Shown in pieces: positions 22,921 through 34,811 of a stretch of DNA of 64,000 bases. Source of the stretch: Polytrichum commune (taxonomy: Eukaryota > Streptophyta > Polytrichopsida > Polytrichales > Polytrichaceae). The notes beneath the pieces were generated by a model that ran no database searches, was not told the origin of the DNA, and worked only from the letters and a program-made list of their open reading frames with translations. Location of the stretch: the NCBI GenBank assembly GCA_950295325.1, contig OX485804.1, positions 49,476,001 to 49,540,000 of the forward strand. Direction: 5' to 3'. The stretch's first letter is position 1. Every line of letters begins with the position of its first letter. A program made the position numbers and the translations under genes.

Positions 22921-23508
22921 TCTTAAGAAATCAAGATTTGAAATAAAATTAATCATCTTGGTCTTATTTTCATGTCCCACAATAAGGCTACATGCCTTAT
23001 TTGGAAGGACAAGGTATAACATCAAACTTTTGTATGAAAAAATAGACGTTACCTAGTTACTACAAAATAGTCCTATTAGTGTGGATGTGAAATTCGCATG
23101 GAAATAATTAAAGTAGATCACTTTGACTATCTAGTGGGGGTGGAAGTAACATAAGTCCAAGACTTGGAGTCTTTCCCTTATCTTTCTTGACATTTTGGAC
23201 GAACACCTAGCATAAAATAAAATAATTCCTTAGATCAAAAGTGGTATTAAATAAAACATACATCCACAAAAATAGCCTAGATTAAAAATTTATGTGGCTC
23301 ACACTACATTCAACTAGAGATTTAACTTGTACGAGTTACATTTTACGGGTAAAAAAGTGTTTAATGATTTTATCAATGATAAATAAGTACTTTTAAAGTG
23401 AAAAAAATTCAGGCTTATTTTTTAGACAATGTTTTTTCATTGTATACGTATGTTAGGCTTTTTCTTTTTTTAATTTACTTTGAACATGCATACATATGTT
23501 AGGCTTAT

Positions 23509-23559
23509 GTATGTATGTGTGTATGTATGTGTGTATGTATGTGTGTGTGTGTGTGTATA
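23509..23559. repeat. (TATG)n/(TG)n microsatellite
   Basis: Alternating TATG and TGTG units ending in a pure TG run. Confidence 0.9.
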
Positions 23560-23647
23560 TCATTTATTTCATGAAACAAAAACCGTATATAGGGGTATTA
23601 ATTTGGAGCACACACGTTATGGCTTATTTTTAATACTAAATTGTGCA

Positions 23648-25188
23648 TGTGAGCATCAAACCTCCACCCCTTTATGCGTCATAGTCCGGGGGGAAATCAT
23701 CAGCCCACATGAGTCTACCTCACTTGAACTCCCAGTGGATTCAAAATGCGTCATGCTAATGAAACAAGGGTGGCTCATGCAATTTTCAATTCCTTTTGGT
23801 ACCTCTTGGAAGTGATGGCATCAAGCATTAATGAATGCTTCCCCTACTTCCTTGAGTTTAACATTCAATTGTTACTTACATCCAAGCCATCCATACTGCC
23901 CAATTTTCCTACACTAAGATTGGCCCACTGGCGCGTCTATTGGTAACTCTAAAATCCACACTCTACCTAACTGCCATTCATCTAAGCTTAGCTAAGCCCA
24001 ACTCTTAATTCCTTAAACCCACCGGCCAGCATCATGCACCTCGGCTCCTACCTGGTTAGTTGGTGCCTTTGTGAAGGAGCTCCAGATCTTGAGAGTCCTC
24101 AGTCTGCCCCTGCCGTTTATAAGCGAATGCCCCTTCGAAGAGCATTCCCCCTGTTGGTACAGGAAGAGTGCCTGGGTGAGCCGAATCAGCGACTAAGCAG
24201 GCTGGGTAGGCAACCATAATTCAATCACACCCTGATTTATCCCTCCCGAATTTCGACAGGGGGCTGCAAGCCAGCTGCACAACCTTTGGGATCAATGGCA
24301 CAAATTCACATTGTTGAGGGCGCTGATGTAGTAGACCCCTGTTTTTGAGCTCCCCCAAATTTGCCAAAAACCTCATCAAAGTTGATCCCTCCTCACAGCC
24401 ACCGTGCCATTGAATCTCCCTGGTACCATTATCTTTAGACCTGATCTGCACGTCACCATGTGAACCCATCAGAGTCCTCCCTCCTCCACATTCCTCGCGC
24501 AATCACATTTTCCGGTCAGTGCACGATTCGCCCGAACAATTCCTCCTCCCACACACACAATGGCTCCTCCTCATTCCGATTCATTCACTGCCCCCGGGTG
24601 AATGTCACCGCACCAAGGGCGGCTGGGTTAACCTGAAGCGTTTCCCAACTGTTCCTTTTGTGTTGCCTCTCCCGCCGCAAGAGCCTCCTGTCACCTCCGT
24701 GTAATTCCCTCTTTCTCCCTCTTCTCTGTTGTGATGTGAGAGGGAGCAGCGTCAACCCCCAGTGGTGACAGACTACAGATCAGCGGAGTTGTGCCTCCGC
24801 CCGTCCTCAGCTCTCTTGTTCCGAACAACTCCCCTTCCCTGCCTAGGCACCAGGGGCTTCCCCTGGTCTCCTGGTCCCGCACCTGGCCTATCCACAAATG
24901 ATACCCCCCTTAACCAGCGACCTTTTAAGCCCAAAACAAATAATACTTCCAGCCGCTTGAGCTTAATCATCACTCAACCCCCTTTCAACTAATTCACTTA
25001 TTTTTAGTTTTGCTCTTTTAAAAATTCAACCTCACACCTAAACCCCAAATCCAACGAACTACGCAATATCTAAGATTCAATTCACACCACACTTTTATAA
25101 ATCCCCCTTGGCTCAACCCCACACCACTTCTTGAGATTTAACAATTTTTATGATTAGATTGACATATGAACCCAATATTGGGCTCACA
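23648..25188 (-). mobile_element. Solo LTR, TGTGAGCCC family
   Basis: About 1.54 kb bounded by TGTGAG and GGCTCACA, with a near-perfect 5-bp duplication (gtgca at 23643-23647, atgca at 25189-25193). On the minus strand it starts TGTGAGCCCAATATTGGG. The other end (CCTCCACCCCTTTATGCGTC) matches the corresponding end at 43800 and, inverted, at 42735-42760. It is GC-rich compared with its flanks. Short ORFs inside it are not supported as genes. Confidence 0.75.
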
Positions 25189-25859
25189 ATGCACTCCCTA
25201 GGTATGTATCCCTATATGGATCAACATTATATGTCGCAAAATGGAGTGAGCTAGAAACGTGTCTGTGATCAATACAAACACGTTGGTTCGTGTTGGTACT
25301 TAAGGTTGTATTGTGTTGATTGGTGTGTAGATTGTTGATATGTTTATAAGTGCAACAAGATAGGAGGTGAGGACAATTGTCATTTTGGTTGAGCTAGCAC
25401 ATGGTACGAAAGGGTCAAAGGGTGGAGTCAAGGATTTTTTAGTTTACAAAAAATACCCATATAGCGTCCGTATAAAGAAACAACAATCTTGAGTAATTTT
25501 TGCAACAAAGGGCACTTTGGGGTTTCCAAAAAGATTAGACCATTGTGGATGTATGTCACTATTTCCAACAACTTGGCTATACAAGGGTATGTGTTTGTAG
25601 CACATTAAATTTTGTAGCCGAGGTGTTCCTTTTCAATATAAAGTTTAAGATTCCTTACGGAGCATGATTTAGGGTAGATGCGGGCCAATAGGGTATCCAG
25701 TGCCCTATGAGGTGGAATGGATGTGCAAAATAATATTCGCTGTTGAACAAATTCAAACTACATTAGAGATACCAATTGCGAAAGTGGTACTAAGTCAAGT
25801 CACATGCACAATCCAACCAAATTATCGAGGGTTGAAGTTGCTACTACGTGACACTAAAT

Positions 25860-26078
25860 TCATGAAGACGGTTGCTTCCTCAAACACTACCCACTCAACC
25901 AAAACACTCCCTATTGTTGCTAAGCTTATACTTAACCACACAAAACAGGCTTAAAGCCTAAAACATAAACCACACCAATCCTCACTCTTTTTATACTTTT
26001 GATTGTTTCAATAACACTCCGAATGCAATTCTAAATAAATTCTAAACATAAAACAAATATGAGCACTCATTTTGGGCT
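25860..26078 (-). mobile_element. LTR fragment, TGTGAGCCC family
   Basis: Minus-strand start TATGAGCCCAAAATGAG at about 26086 and a colinear CACTCTTTTTATACTTTTGAT segment match the beginnings of the LTRs ending at 36161 and 45286. It abuts and supplies the last codons of the MULE gene. The far end could not be located. Confidence 0.5.
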
Positions 26079-28564
26079 CATACCAACCTTCACTGGCCAC
26101 ACCTTAGGGAGATTTGGCCAATCAAACACCCATTTCTTCTTGCTCCCCTTCATACATCGATTAATGTCATCTGCACAAAACCAAAAATTTGTTGGAACAT
26201 GGTTGTTGGAACGGTATTCTTTTTTCATGCCTGTGTACATTGGCGCAGGTGTGCCATGTGTACTTTTCCCAACTTTAGCCCTACATGGATGTCCAATATT
26301 GGCCTGCAATGCCTGACACTCTTTCTTGGATGGATAAGGCAAACGTGAAATATACCATTGGGATTCAGGACACTTTGACTCCAACACATTAGTGGTGTGA
26401 GACACCACATTCTCATCACGCTTGAAGGATTCATCTATGCGTGCCCTCGTTGACCTTGTATTAGGGTGAGGGATGGAGTAGTTCACTTTGTTGGGACGAT
26501 GAGAATCATACTCAAATCCAGGTGGTAAGTCTAGTTTTCTCTTGGTTGATCCAAACAACTCAGAGCCTTCAAGTGCACAATTCCTTGTATTAAGATCCTC
26601 TGCCCCAGGGTATGACCTCATTGCCTCTGCAAGAAGCTTGGGATCACCAGTGTGTTCTGCAGCTTTGAGCTTCAATGATGCTTGATCTGGCCCTTTCCCT
26701 GAAGAGCCCCCTTTAAGCCAAGAACGATAATTTGCGATCTGCATGAATGCGCGGATCATGTCATCCACGGTTGCCTCGTACAAGCATGTCATTTTGTTCC
26801 CTGATTGTTGTAGCCACTTGTTATGCACTGTTTCTGCTAGGTTGCAAGTTGGCATCTCAGCACGCTGATCCAAAGTCAGATCCTGTAGTGCATATTGGGG
26901 ATATTTTTAGTTTTAAAAATTGAGATGACACAAGAATTTTATCAATAATAGAGGAGGGGCACTTGTATATAGAAGAAACTTACAATGAGCATGTGACCTT
27001 CCCATTGTCTATATCGATAATGCCAAAACCCCAACCATTGCGACAAGCTATACATGCCCTCCTCGGTGGTTGCCCCTGATGACAACCACCATGCATGTAT
27101 TACATGGTATTTGATGTCGGTGTCCTCCAAACTGTTGGCATCCTTGTAGTCTTTACAAAGTTGTTTGTGTTCATGTTGCAATGACGGTCGGATGTGTTTT
27201 TGTGTTATTTTATCCAAATTGGCATACCAATGAAAAAAACATGTACGTTCGCGATCCTCGAGGGGAACAGATGGGTCACCATCCCCGTAAATCTTCCTCA
27301 TAACAATCCAATTTGCTTGGGCACTATCCGCCATGAATCCTTTGAAATTGACATTGAGAACACCATTCTCCAACATTATAGCATTTAAATTTTCCCAAAA
27401 AATGGTTTGGGCCTGAGCATCCTCCAATTGCATATCACAACATGCTATTGTGAGAACCTTGCAATGTTTGCTATCATAGACATGACACGCCATTGTAGTC
27501 ATGTCTTGTAATCGCTTCACATGATCAAACATGATCCACGAATTTTCCATGTCTCCTCCATACTGCATGTGCTTTACCAAATCGACTCCGCTTCCAGCAA
27601 GATCAACAGAGATCTTGAACACAAAGACCTTATCTTTGGATTGCCCTGGAAATCGACTATCATGCACATATTTGAACCCAGAGTGGTTTTTTAGCGCCAT
27701 GATGCTATCCAGGGAACCCATTCCACTACGAATGAAACGTTTGGAACCCGCTACAAAGTTCCTACAGTTAGGGGAAGCCAAAGTGGAGAATTTATCCATT
27801 ACCACCTCCAAGGATGCTCCATGAAGATGGTTTTTTTCTCCTAGGAGTGGGGATTTGAGGATGTAATCAGCCAAAAACTGTTTACTGGCAGCCATAACAA
27901 TAGCCGAGTTCTTTGCAGTTGGAGTTTTAGCCACCTCATTTGCCACACACTGGTAAGCCATGTCTAGTGACTCACGACACACTCCACTAGACACAGGGTG
28001 GTTGTGAACACCCAAATGAATACAAACACGGGACATGTTTGACGATTGTGAATGCACGTATATAATTTTTGCATAGCAAACATCAAGACATATGGGAGCA
28101 GCATGACAAACCTTGCATTGAACCTTAGATTTCTCTGGTGGGTCTGTACCAACCATGAAAGGAGTGGGTGTAATACCGATCCATTCAATAGAGTTGCAAA
28201 CTCCACCATTTCGTGAAAAATACTCACATGAGTTGTTAGGACATTGGAGATGACCAACGCATGAAGACCTCCGAAAAGTCAAACCAAAGTCATTTTGAAT
28301 GTTTGTTGTTTTGGTTCTGCACCAGACATGTCCGTCGTAAATCTTGTCCATGCCATCCATCACCTTGCCATAAGCATCTGGAATTCCAGTCTTTACCGGT
28401 GGCAAAATGAAAAGGACATCCTCATTGAAAGAATATAGCATATACTTCACATCCTCTATAGCAATGTTATCGAAGTCAATATTTTTGAGATCGGATTTGG
28501 ATCTTCTACGACATTTGGTGATTTTGAGGGCTTCTAATACATGGACATCATATATGGATAACAT
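26067..28564 (-). CDS. MULE (Mutator-like) transposase, two exons
   Basis: Exon 1 is 28564-26984 and exon 2 is 26882-26067, joined across a 101-nt GTAAG..CTACAG intron (26883-26983) in phase 0, giving about 798 residues. The N-terminal part has Cys residues at 102/108/113 and an HNHP at 187-190, as in FLYWCH/WRKY-like zinc modules of MULE proteins. The catalytic core shows D364 in CHVYDSKHC, TIACCDMQLED after it, D413 in GFMADSAQANW and the C-x2-H of CFFHW (442-445). A Glu for the DDE triad is expected downstream and E501/E502 are candidates. It would cut and insert transposon DNA in the nucleus. The last residues (GMSPK) come from an abutting LTR terminus, so the original C-terminus is lost. 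A possible upstream exon exists near 28650-28690 but its frame does not join. No MULE TIRs were found. Confidence 0.8.
26883..26983 (-). other. Intron of the MULE transposase
   Basis: Donor GTAAGT just after ..GCTCATT and acceptor CACTACAG before GATCTGACT. Removing it joins two long frames in phase 0 and restores a continuous LTLDQRAEMPTCNLAE segment. Reading through instead adds 13 unrelated residues and a stop. Confidence 0.85.
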
Positions 28565-29603
28565 AGGATGAACATGAGGTTTTTTGGAAGGTATCTAGTG
28601 ATAAAAATTACTCAAATTCAGTGGTTTGTAAGGGGAGGGGTCATTACCAAGCGAAGCTTGTACAGAAGATGTAGAAGGAAAAGAACAATACATCTTCATA
28701 AACTTTGTATATTGATACTACAATTTAGATAGTGGTAATCGTTTTATTATTAGAATTCACATGGAGTATTTTAAAAAAATGCTCAAAAATATTGCAATGA
28801 CAGCTTGAGTAGGATGTGAAATAATGCAAGGGTGTTATGCACCTTTAATAGGAACCCCACCACATACAATGCATCTACACACAAATTTTAAATTTGTGAC
28901 GGCCAATAATAGGCTTTGACGTATGGAAATGTGAAACCCTAAGGGCCGCTTCATACTATGGCCGTCCAAGTCGAAAGGAGACAGATCATAATAGTAGTCA
29001 GAGAATATTTGCAAGCAAGGCATAGAATCCTAAACCAAATCCTTAAAAATATCTCCTTTAGAAACTAAGCCATAGGAAATTCTACGTAAATGGTTCTTAC
29101 TTGGAGGTTGAATCTCAAACTAAGCAAATCTTCTAAAACAACCACACAACCATCACCCTCGAGGCAAATTGAAGGGTACAAAGGATCCATGAGCACGGAT
29201 GGTAGCCATGAAGAATATGTGGATGCAATGTACATCATACTATGGAAAACATGACCTACTTGTATTGTGTGTTGAAAATCTTAATATGTGGAATTGAAAA
29301 ATATATTAGATGAAAGTCTATTGAAATAGATGATGCACATCGGCTGGTAGGTGTAAAAAAAGTAATGCCAGTTGTTGCTTATATTGGATAGACAATGATC
29401 AATGTAAAGATGATATTTTAATAGTGTATCTCTAGCTTCCAAATAAAATTCAATATCTGAATGTTTGGGATTCAAGATGATGGTGGTGGGCCATTGATAA
29501 ACCCTAAATTCCAAAGAAGAACAAGACATAATGAGTTATGATCTTTTTCAAACTTCTTATAACTTCAAAGTGAAGCAGAGTTTTTAGGTTATGCAAAAAG
29601 CGC
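28565..29603. other. Intergenic, between divergently transcribed loci
   Basis: The MULE gene (minus) and the ParB/methyltransferase locus (plus) are divergently oriented. Around 28940 the word TAAGGGCCGCTTCATACTAT matches one terminus of the PIF/Harbinger-like MITEs at 51945 and 61796, so a degraded copy probably lies here. Confidence 0.45.
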
Positions 29604-30075
29604 ATGCAGAGAACTGAAAGATTTTCAAAGTTGCAAATGCAAGAACGGGATTATGCGACACCAACAAAGTGGAAGAGAAAGAGGGGTGGTTTTAAGTACT
29701 CCACCAAAAAAACATTGGCGAGATCAAGAATGGGCAAAAGATTGAGTAGGGTCGATGAGGGAGAGGCATTTTTGACATTGAGAACTGTATTGTTTAAGCC
29801 CGGAGACGAAGATACTTACACTGATGGGCTTGGCTCAACACCTTACATTGGAGGCGAAACCAATACGGACACCCAAGAATATTCTTCCGAAGCCGAGGAT
29901 GAAGGGGAAGACTTGAATGAAGATGAAAAAGGAGGAGATAGTATAGAAGATGAAGTAAGAGGACGCTTGATAGAAGGAGGAGGGAGCATGGAAATCGATG
30001 GAGGGGGCAACTCCACCGCGGTTCAAAAACTTCACGTAAGAAGATTGAACTTGAATACTAAAAATGTTTCTTAGA

Positions 30076-30757
30076 GGTTGAGGGCATGAATTTTATCACC
30101 TCCCCCGAATCCTTGCTTTTATAAGGTGCTAAAAATGAGACATTAATACCCACAAAAACAATAAACGAAGAAACAAGAAAAATCCTCAAAACTTCAACAA
30201 AGGAGGTTTCGGTTCCGAGACTAGGTTTTTTGGAATTTTAGGGTTTTTTTCTTGCCTCTTCATGTCTTATTTTTGTCTTTCTTCTTGCACTTGTTTATGT
30301 TCATAACTTGTATCTTGCCTTGACATGTATGCTTGGAAGTTGTTGTATGGTTTGCTTGATGGGTTTGTAGTGCATCAAAGAGTTTCAATGAAGAAGCTTC
30401 AAGGTTTCTAAAAGGTTGAGGGCACGGATTTCATCACCTCCCCGGAACCCTTGCTCTCATAAGGTGCTGAAAATGAAACATTAATACCTACAAAAACAAG
30501 AAATGAAGAAGCAAGAAAAAACATCAGAATTTCAACAAAGTGAGTTCCAGTTCCGAGACTAGGTTTTTTGGAATTTTAGGGTTTTCTTCTTGCCTCTTCA
30601 TGTCTTGTTTTTGTCCTTCTTCTTGTACTTGTTTATGTTCATTACTTGTATCTTGTCTTGATATGTATGCTTGGAAGTTGTTGTGTGGTTTGTTTGATGG
30701 GTTTGTAGTGCTTCAAATAATTTCAATGAAGAAGCTTCAAGGTTGAAATTGAAGCTT
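30076..30757. repeat. Two tandem 338-bp units inside intron 1
   Basis: Units start at 30076 and 30414 (GGTTGAGGGCA...). They are nearly identical (ATCACCTCCCC, GGTTTTTTGGAATTTTAGGG, TGCTTGGAAGTTGTTGT). A third start is visible near 30770. They lie wholly within the intron 30036-30899. Confidence 0.85.
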
Positions 30758-30899
30758 CAAGGATTTCTAAAATGTTGAGGGTTTGGCTTTTTGTTTTGAA
30801 TGGTTGTTTGTTGATGAATAATGTTCAATTAGTTCGATTGAATGTTGTTTTTTTAATAGTTGTTTGTTTATTTTATTTTATTTAAAATTTGTATTTCAG

Positions 30900-31471
30900 G
30901 ATGGTAGAGATAACGATGGCGGTCCTCCACTGCCCAATGATTTGTTGAATGTGGAGGAGACTATGTCTCATATGCAAGATTTACAAAATACCAACTTCAA
31001 TTATTTGATTGGAGGACTTCGTATGAAGCCGTTTTCAACGTCAATATTTTTAATTCCTCTTTGTCGGTTAATACCGTTGCCTGTTGTGAGGCCAATCTAG
31101 GAAATCGATGTACAACTTTTGGAGAATGAATTTATGAATGTTTATAGTGAGGGTGATAGGGTATTATATGTATCTCCATATGACAAAGATGGAAATACTA
31201 TGGATATTCGGGATGCAGACACTTGGGGAGAACATTTGCAATCTTCCAATAAATCATTTGAGGAAATCTTCAAGAATTACAAAAATTATGAAAGATTTTG
31301 TGGTAAAATGTTCTTTGTTTGGGAGGGTAACCATCGGGTGACAGCTTGACGCCGCCATATCGATAGGCTGCATGGAGAAAATAGAGATTGGCATTACTCT
31401 GTTGATTGTATAGTACTTGAATCAACTGGTTCGGTGGCCCTTCTTCTAAATGCTATACATGATGTGAACAA
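30900..31471 (+). pseudogene. ParB-like exon with GNHR motif
   Basis: Read in one frame, the exon gives PLPVVRPI, stop, EIDVQLLENEF, then FFVWEGNHRVTA, stop, RRHIDRLH and SVDCIVLES. The order RPI..(V)..LL..F..G, a long gap, then V(x)EGNHR..A and a following beta-strand is the ParB/Srx fold signature, in which the G-x-H-R motif binds nucleotide. Both stops are one transition from a sense codon (CAG to TAG and TGG to TGA), as expected from deamination of methylated cytosine. The exon then splices (AA|GTATAT to TTAG|G) in frame with STESDHVKKN. With residues missing only at the two stops, the fold was probably functional in the ancestor. Confidence 0.55.
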
Positions 31472-33500
31472 GTATATTTCATGGTCCATGTTTTTTTTAA
31501 ATTTTTTTGTTTATGATTTTTAAATTATAAAAATCTTTGATATTTTTGGTGTCATATCTCTTAGGTCTACGGAATCAGATCATGTCAAGAAAAATTTGGT
31601 TCACAAGCTCCATCGTGTCAAAAGTTTTGGAATCAGGAAGTTGGAGGAATTTAAAGATCTTTTTACCCCTGATCAATACACCAAGTGTTTGAAAAAAGGT
31701 GGAAATGAAACTTTGTATACTCTCACTTTAGAAGTCTTTACTCAGTTTCTATACAATGTGAGTATTCTAATTCATGTTGAGCCTTGTTATTGAAGATATT
31801 TTTACTAATGAATCTTTAACTAATTCTTATTTTTTGTTTATGTAGCATGAGATAGCCTCTATGACCGAAGAGGCATCTCGTAAATACAATGAGAAAACTC
31901 CACTTCAATCAAGGACAACAAAAGGTATTTGGGATGTCATGCAGAATGCAACAACAAACAATATCATCAATTCGTAGAAAAGAATTTGAAAAACTTCTCG
32001 CTGTTGCAAATCCAGCCAATGGGTTCGATTTCTTAAATGAGATAAGTCATTATGTTTTTCTATGTAACATTCATTTCGGCATTCTATATGAGAGTTTTTC
32101 ACTATTTTCACCTTCTACTTCGCAGATCAATAAACATTTTGGATATCACTCCAAGCCTACCATGACCCTAGAGAAATTGCAAATGATTGCAACTGCTCTA
32201 GTGGAATCAATCTTCAAAATCAAATGGTTGAGGTGGTGGAATTCTAGCGATATATCCTGTGAATCTCTGCGCTTCCCATTGGGAGATATCAAGGAAAAAG
32301 AACTTGGAAAATGGTTGATCAAAGCGTCATTCTGGGCCCAGGTTTTTCTTCATCCTTAAATGTCTACGTGTTTTCATTTCAAATTTTTAATGTTTTATGA
32401 TTTGTTCAATGGTTGTGATGCATATGTGTCATTTTGCAGTTGGAAGATGGTTTTGTGAAACAATTTGAGGATATGGAAAAAAAATGAATGTCAATATTCT
32501 TTGGAGCGCACATATACTTAAGCCTACTGAGTACATTGAAAAATGGCGCATTATGCTTTGGACAAAAGCATTCCGGCATTTTTTGGTGGCATGAGTGCAT
32601 TTACAAAATCTAGTCTACTCGGTAAAGTTTTTTGTGAAGGCATTGCTATCAAACAAGTGGTATTTAGGTATTCTATCTTTTTTTGTCTTATGGCTTTTAT
32701 TATTTCATTGCATGCTTGAAATTTGTCTTGAAGGAATTAATTCACTAACGTCAATAAACTTGTTATTTTGTGTCAAAGGTACATAAAGAACAAGTTATTG
32801 GCTTCAAATGCCATCTCCCTGGGCTCCATTCCAAGTTGATTCTCTTCATGGGGTGACAAATCTAGTGACCTTTGCATTTTTACGGCAACCCAGATAAGAA
32901 TATAAAATTATACCACTTTGCAGTCTTATCCATGGTTTATTGAGTGTCCTCTTACATTTTGTTCAAGTGAGGAGGAGGAGCTCAGGAAACACTCATGTCC
33001 AATAGACTTGCCTCCTGATGATATTGACATGATAAACAATGAGGATGTGTGTGTGGTGAAAATAGTCAAACCAAAGGGAAAAACTAAACGTAAGCGTGGC
33101 TTAAAGGTGGATGAGGGTAATCCAACACCTTCATCTCAAATTGGTATTATGGTACGCAATCCTAGTCCTTCAACATCTACACCTAGCACTCAAGGCAATG
33201 ATGGACCTAAGTTTTCTCCTATTTCGAGATCACAACGATCTCAACATGTGTCAAAAATCATTGTTAATGGTGCTTCACCTTCTGGGCCTATTTCTTCAGT
33301 GATGTTGGAGAAGATTTCAATACAAACATTGATGGAGAATGGTGGTCATGAGAATCCGTTAATGTTGAAAACATTCGAATTTGTGACTAATGTTAATATA
33401 CTGAATATTGAACTTATTTTTATTTTATAAAATATGGTGTTGATTTTGCAACATGATTTGGACTTGAGTGTAATTATTGTGTTTTTGGTTCTTTTGATAG

Positions 33501-34541
33501 GTGGGTTCCGGATGCAAGAGGAGGGTTTCTTCAAAGGATTGTAATTTTGGAGGTTTTGATCTTATTATTGCAGATTTGCCAGAAGATTTACCTGTACCTA
33601 ACGTTTCATCTCCTCCACATGTAATCCCAGCTTGGAACGACCACAAGAGAAAGAACATTGAGGCTCTATTTGAATTTGCATGTGCATATCTCACCGATGA
33701 TGGCCCCTTGCTTTTGTTTGTCCCTGAGAAGAAAGATGTCAGAGACAATGTAAGGACATTCGCAACCTCCTATGATTTTGTATTGCGAAAAGATTGGTGG
33801 GGCTTCAACGAGTTGCCTTTGTGTTATCCACTTGACACGTCATTGACGGTATACATTAAACTCTATTATTTATTACTTCGATTTCTACCTTTTCATTGTA
33901 TTGCAATGTTCTCCTCAATTTTGCAATCGATTCCCCCGCTAAAGATTTTCTTGTGGTTTATAGACTTGTCGTTTCCGCATCATATTGTTTCTTCGTTCTA
34001 CTCCCAAGTCGGAGTTTGTTTTTCAAAAAAGAAACGGAAATACCGAGGTGGATGTGGAGGCCTTGGATGTGTTCTTCAATCTCACATCGGCGAGCACTCA
34101 ACTCATGAATGGAAAAGTGCCATGGAGAAGTGGTAGGGAGGACTTGGAATCTATGCAAATCTTAATAGAGACTTTAACAACCCCCGCATCGGTTGTCCTC
34201 GATGCTTACGCATCTACAGGTCGGTTTATCTCTTAGTCAAGGACCTATTATATCATATCTCAATGTGTTTTAATGAAGTCATTATAGTGTTGTCAGTGGT
34301 TTTTGCAAATTAACTGACATTGCAACAATTCATTGGCAGGTGCATCTATTCATGCTTGCAGAAATAATGGCCGCCATCTAGTTGCATACGAGGAAGATTC
34401 TGCATTGTTTGATGCTATTTTATACCCATTAAGTGATCCACTACCAACTACTAGTGTAGGTGGATTTATGCCACATAATGCCTCCATTGATTCCGATGAA
34501 GAGCCTGTTAAGAAGGTTGCGAGAAAAAATTGATTAAGAAC
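33501..34541 (+). pseudogene. Methyltransferase-like exons (motif IV then motif I)
   Basis: Three exons (33501-33848, 33964-34219, 34340-34541) join in frame without a stop. The first has GGFDLIIADLPEDLP, resembling the (D/N/S)PP(Y/F) motif IV in a strand-loop, then a helix and LTDDGPLLLFVPEKKD, the next core strand. After about 150 residues comes ASVVLDAYASTG|ASIHACRNNGRH followed by LVAYEEDSALFDAI, which has the shape of motif I (FxGxG) with the acidic residue that holds SAM. This order matches circularly permuted N4-cytosine/N6-adenine DNA methylases. The catalytic DPPY is altered to DLPE, so activity is doubtful even if expressed. Two introns interrupt the module, one inside motif I. Confidence 0.5.
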
Positions 34542-34811
34542 GTAAGTTTTAATTTCTCCATATTGTTTGCTAGCTTGGCCTCCAATGTCTGGTATGTGTG
34601 CACTAGAAGTCTAACACTTATGATTTTATTTCGCAGAAAAAAGAACAACATGACTTCATCTCCGAATATGGGTTTGCCAATATATGCTGAAAATGTTGCT
34701 CAAATCATGGCAAGATCAGTGACGCCAACACCTCCCCGTATGTCTGCACGAATTGCCCATAACCCGTACGTAGATGATGAGGCGATTCAATGCGATGATC
34801 TAAATGATTAA

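Larger units (their letters stand above)
29604..34811 (+). pseudogene. Decayed multi-exon gene: acidic N-terminus, ParB-like module, DNA methyltransferase-like module
   Basis: Exons recognised by GT..AG borders: 29604-30035, 30900-31471, 31565-31757, 31846-about 32040, 32126-32341, 32440-32659, about 32779-33400, 33501-33848, 33964-34219, 34340-34541 and possibly 34637-34811. The first exon encodes a basic then acidic segment. The second holds the ParB-like module. The exons from 33501 on hold a SAM-methyltransferase-like module with motif IV before motif I. Most junctions keep frame, but in-frame stops occur at 31098 (TAG), 31347 (TGA), 31975 (TAG) and 32485 (TGA after an A8 run), and frame changes are needed around 31975, 32485, 32560 and 32890. 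I infer a relic of a family in which a nuclease- or DNA-binding-type ParB fold is joined to a DNA base methylase, an arrangement known from phages and bacterial mobile elements. Identification rests on motifs read by eye. Confidence 0.55.

Noticed and set aside
31889-32359. A separate 156-residue gene inside the ParB/methyltransferase locus
   Set aside because: It joins parts of two exons through an intron. Splice sites at 32125 and 32341 fit the larger gene better.
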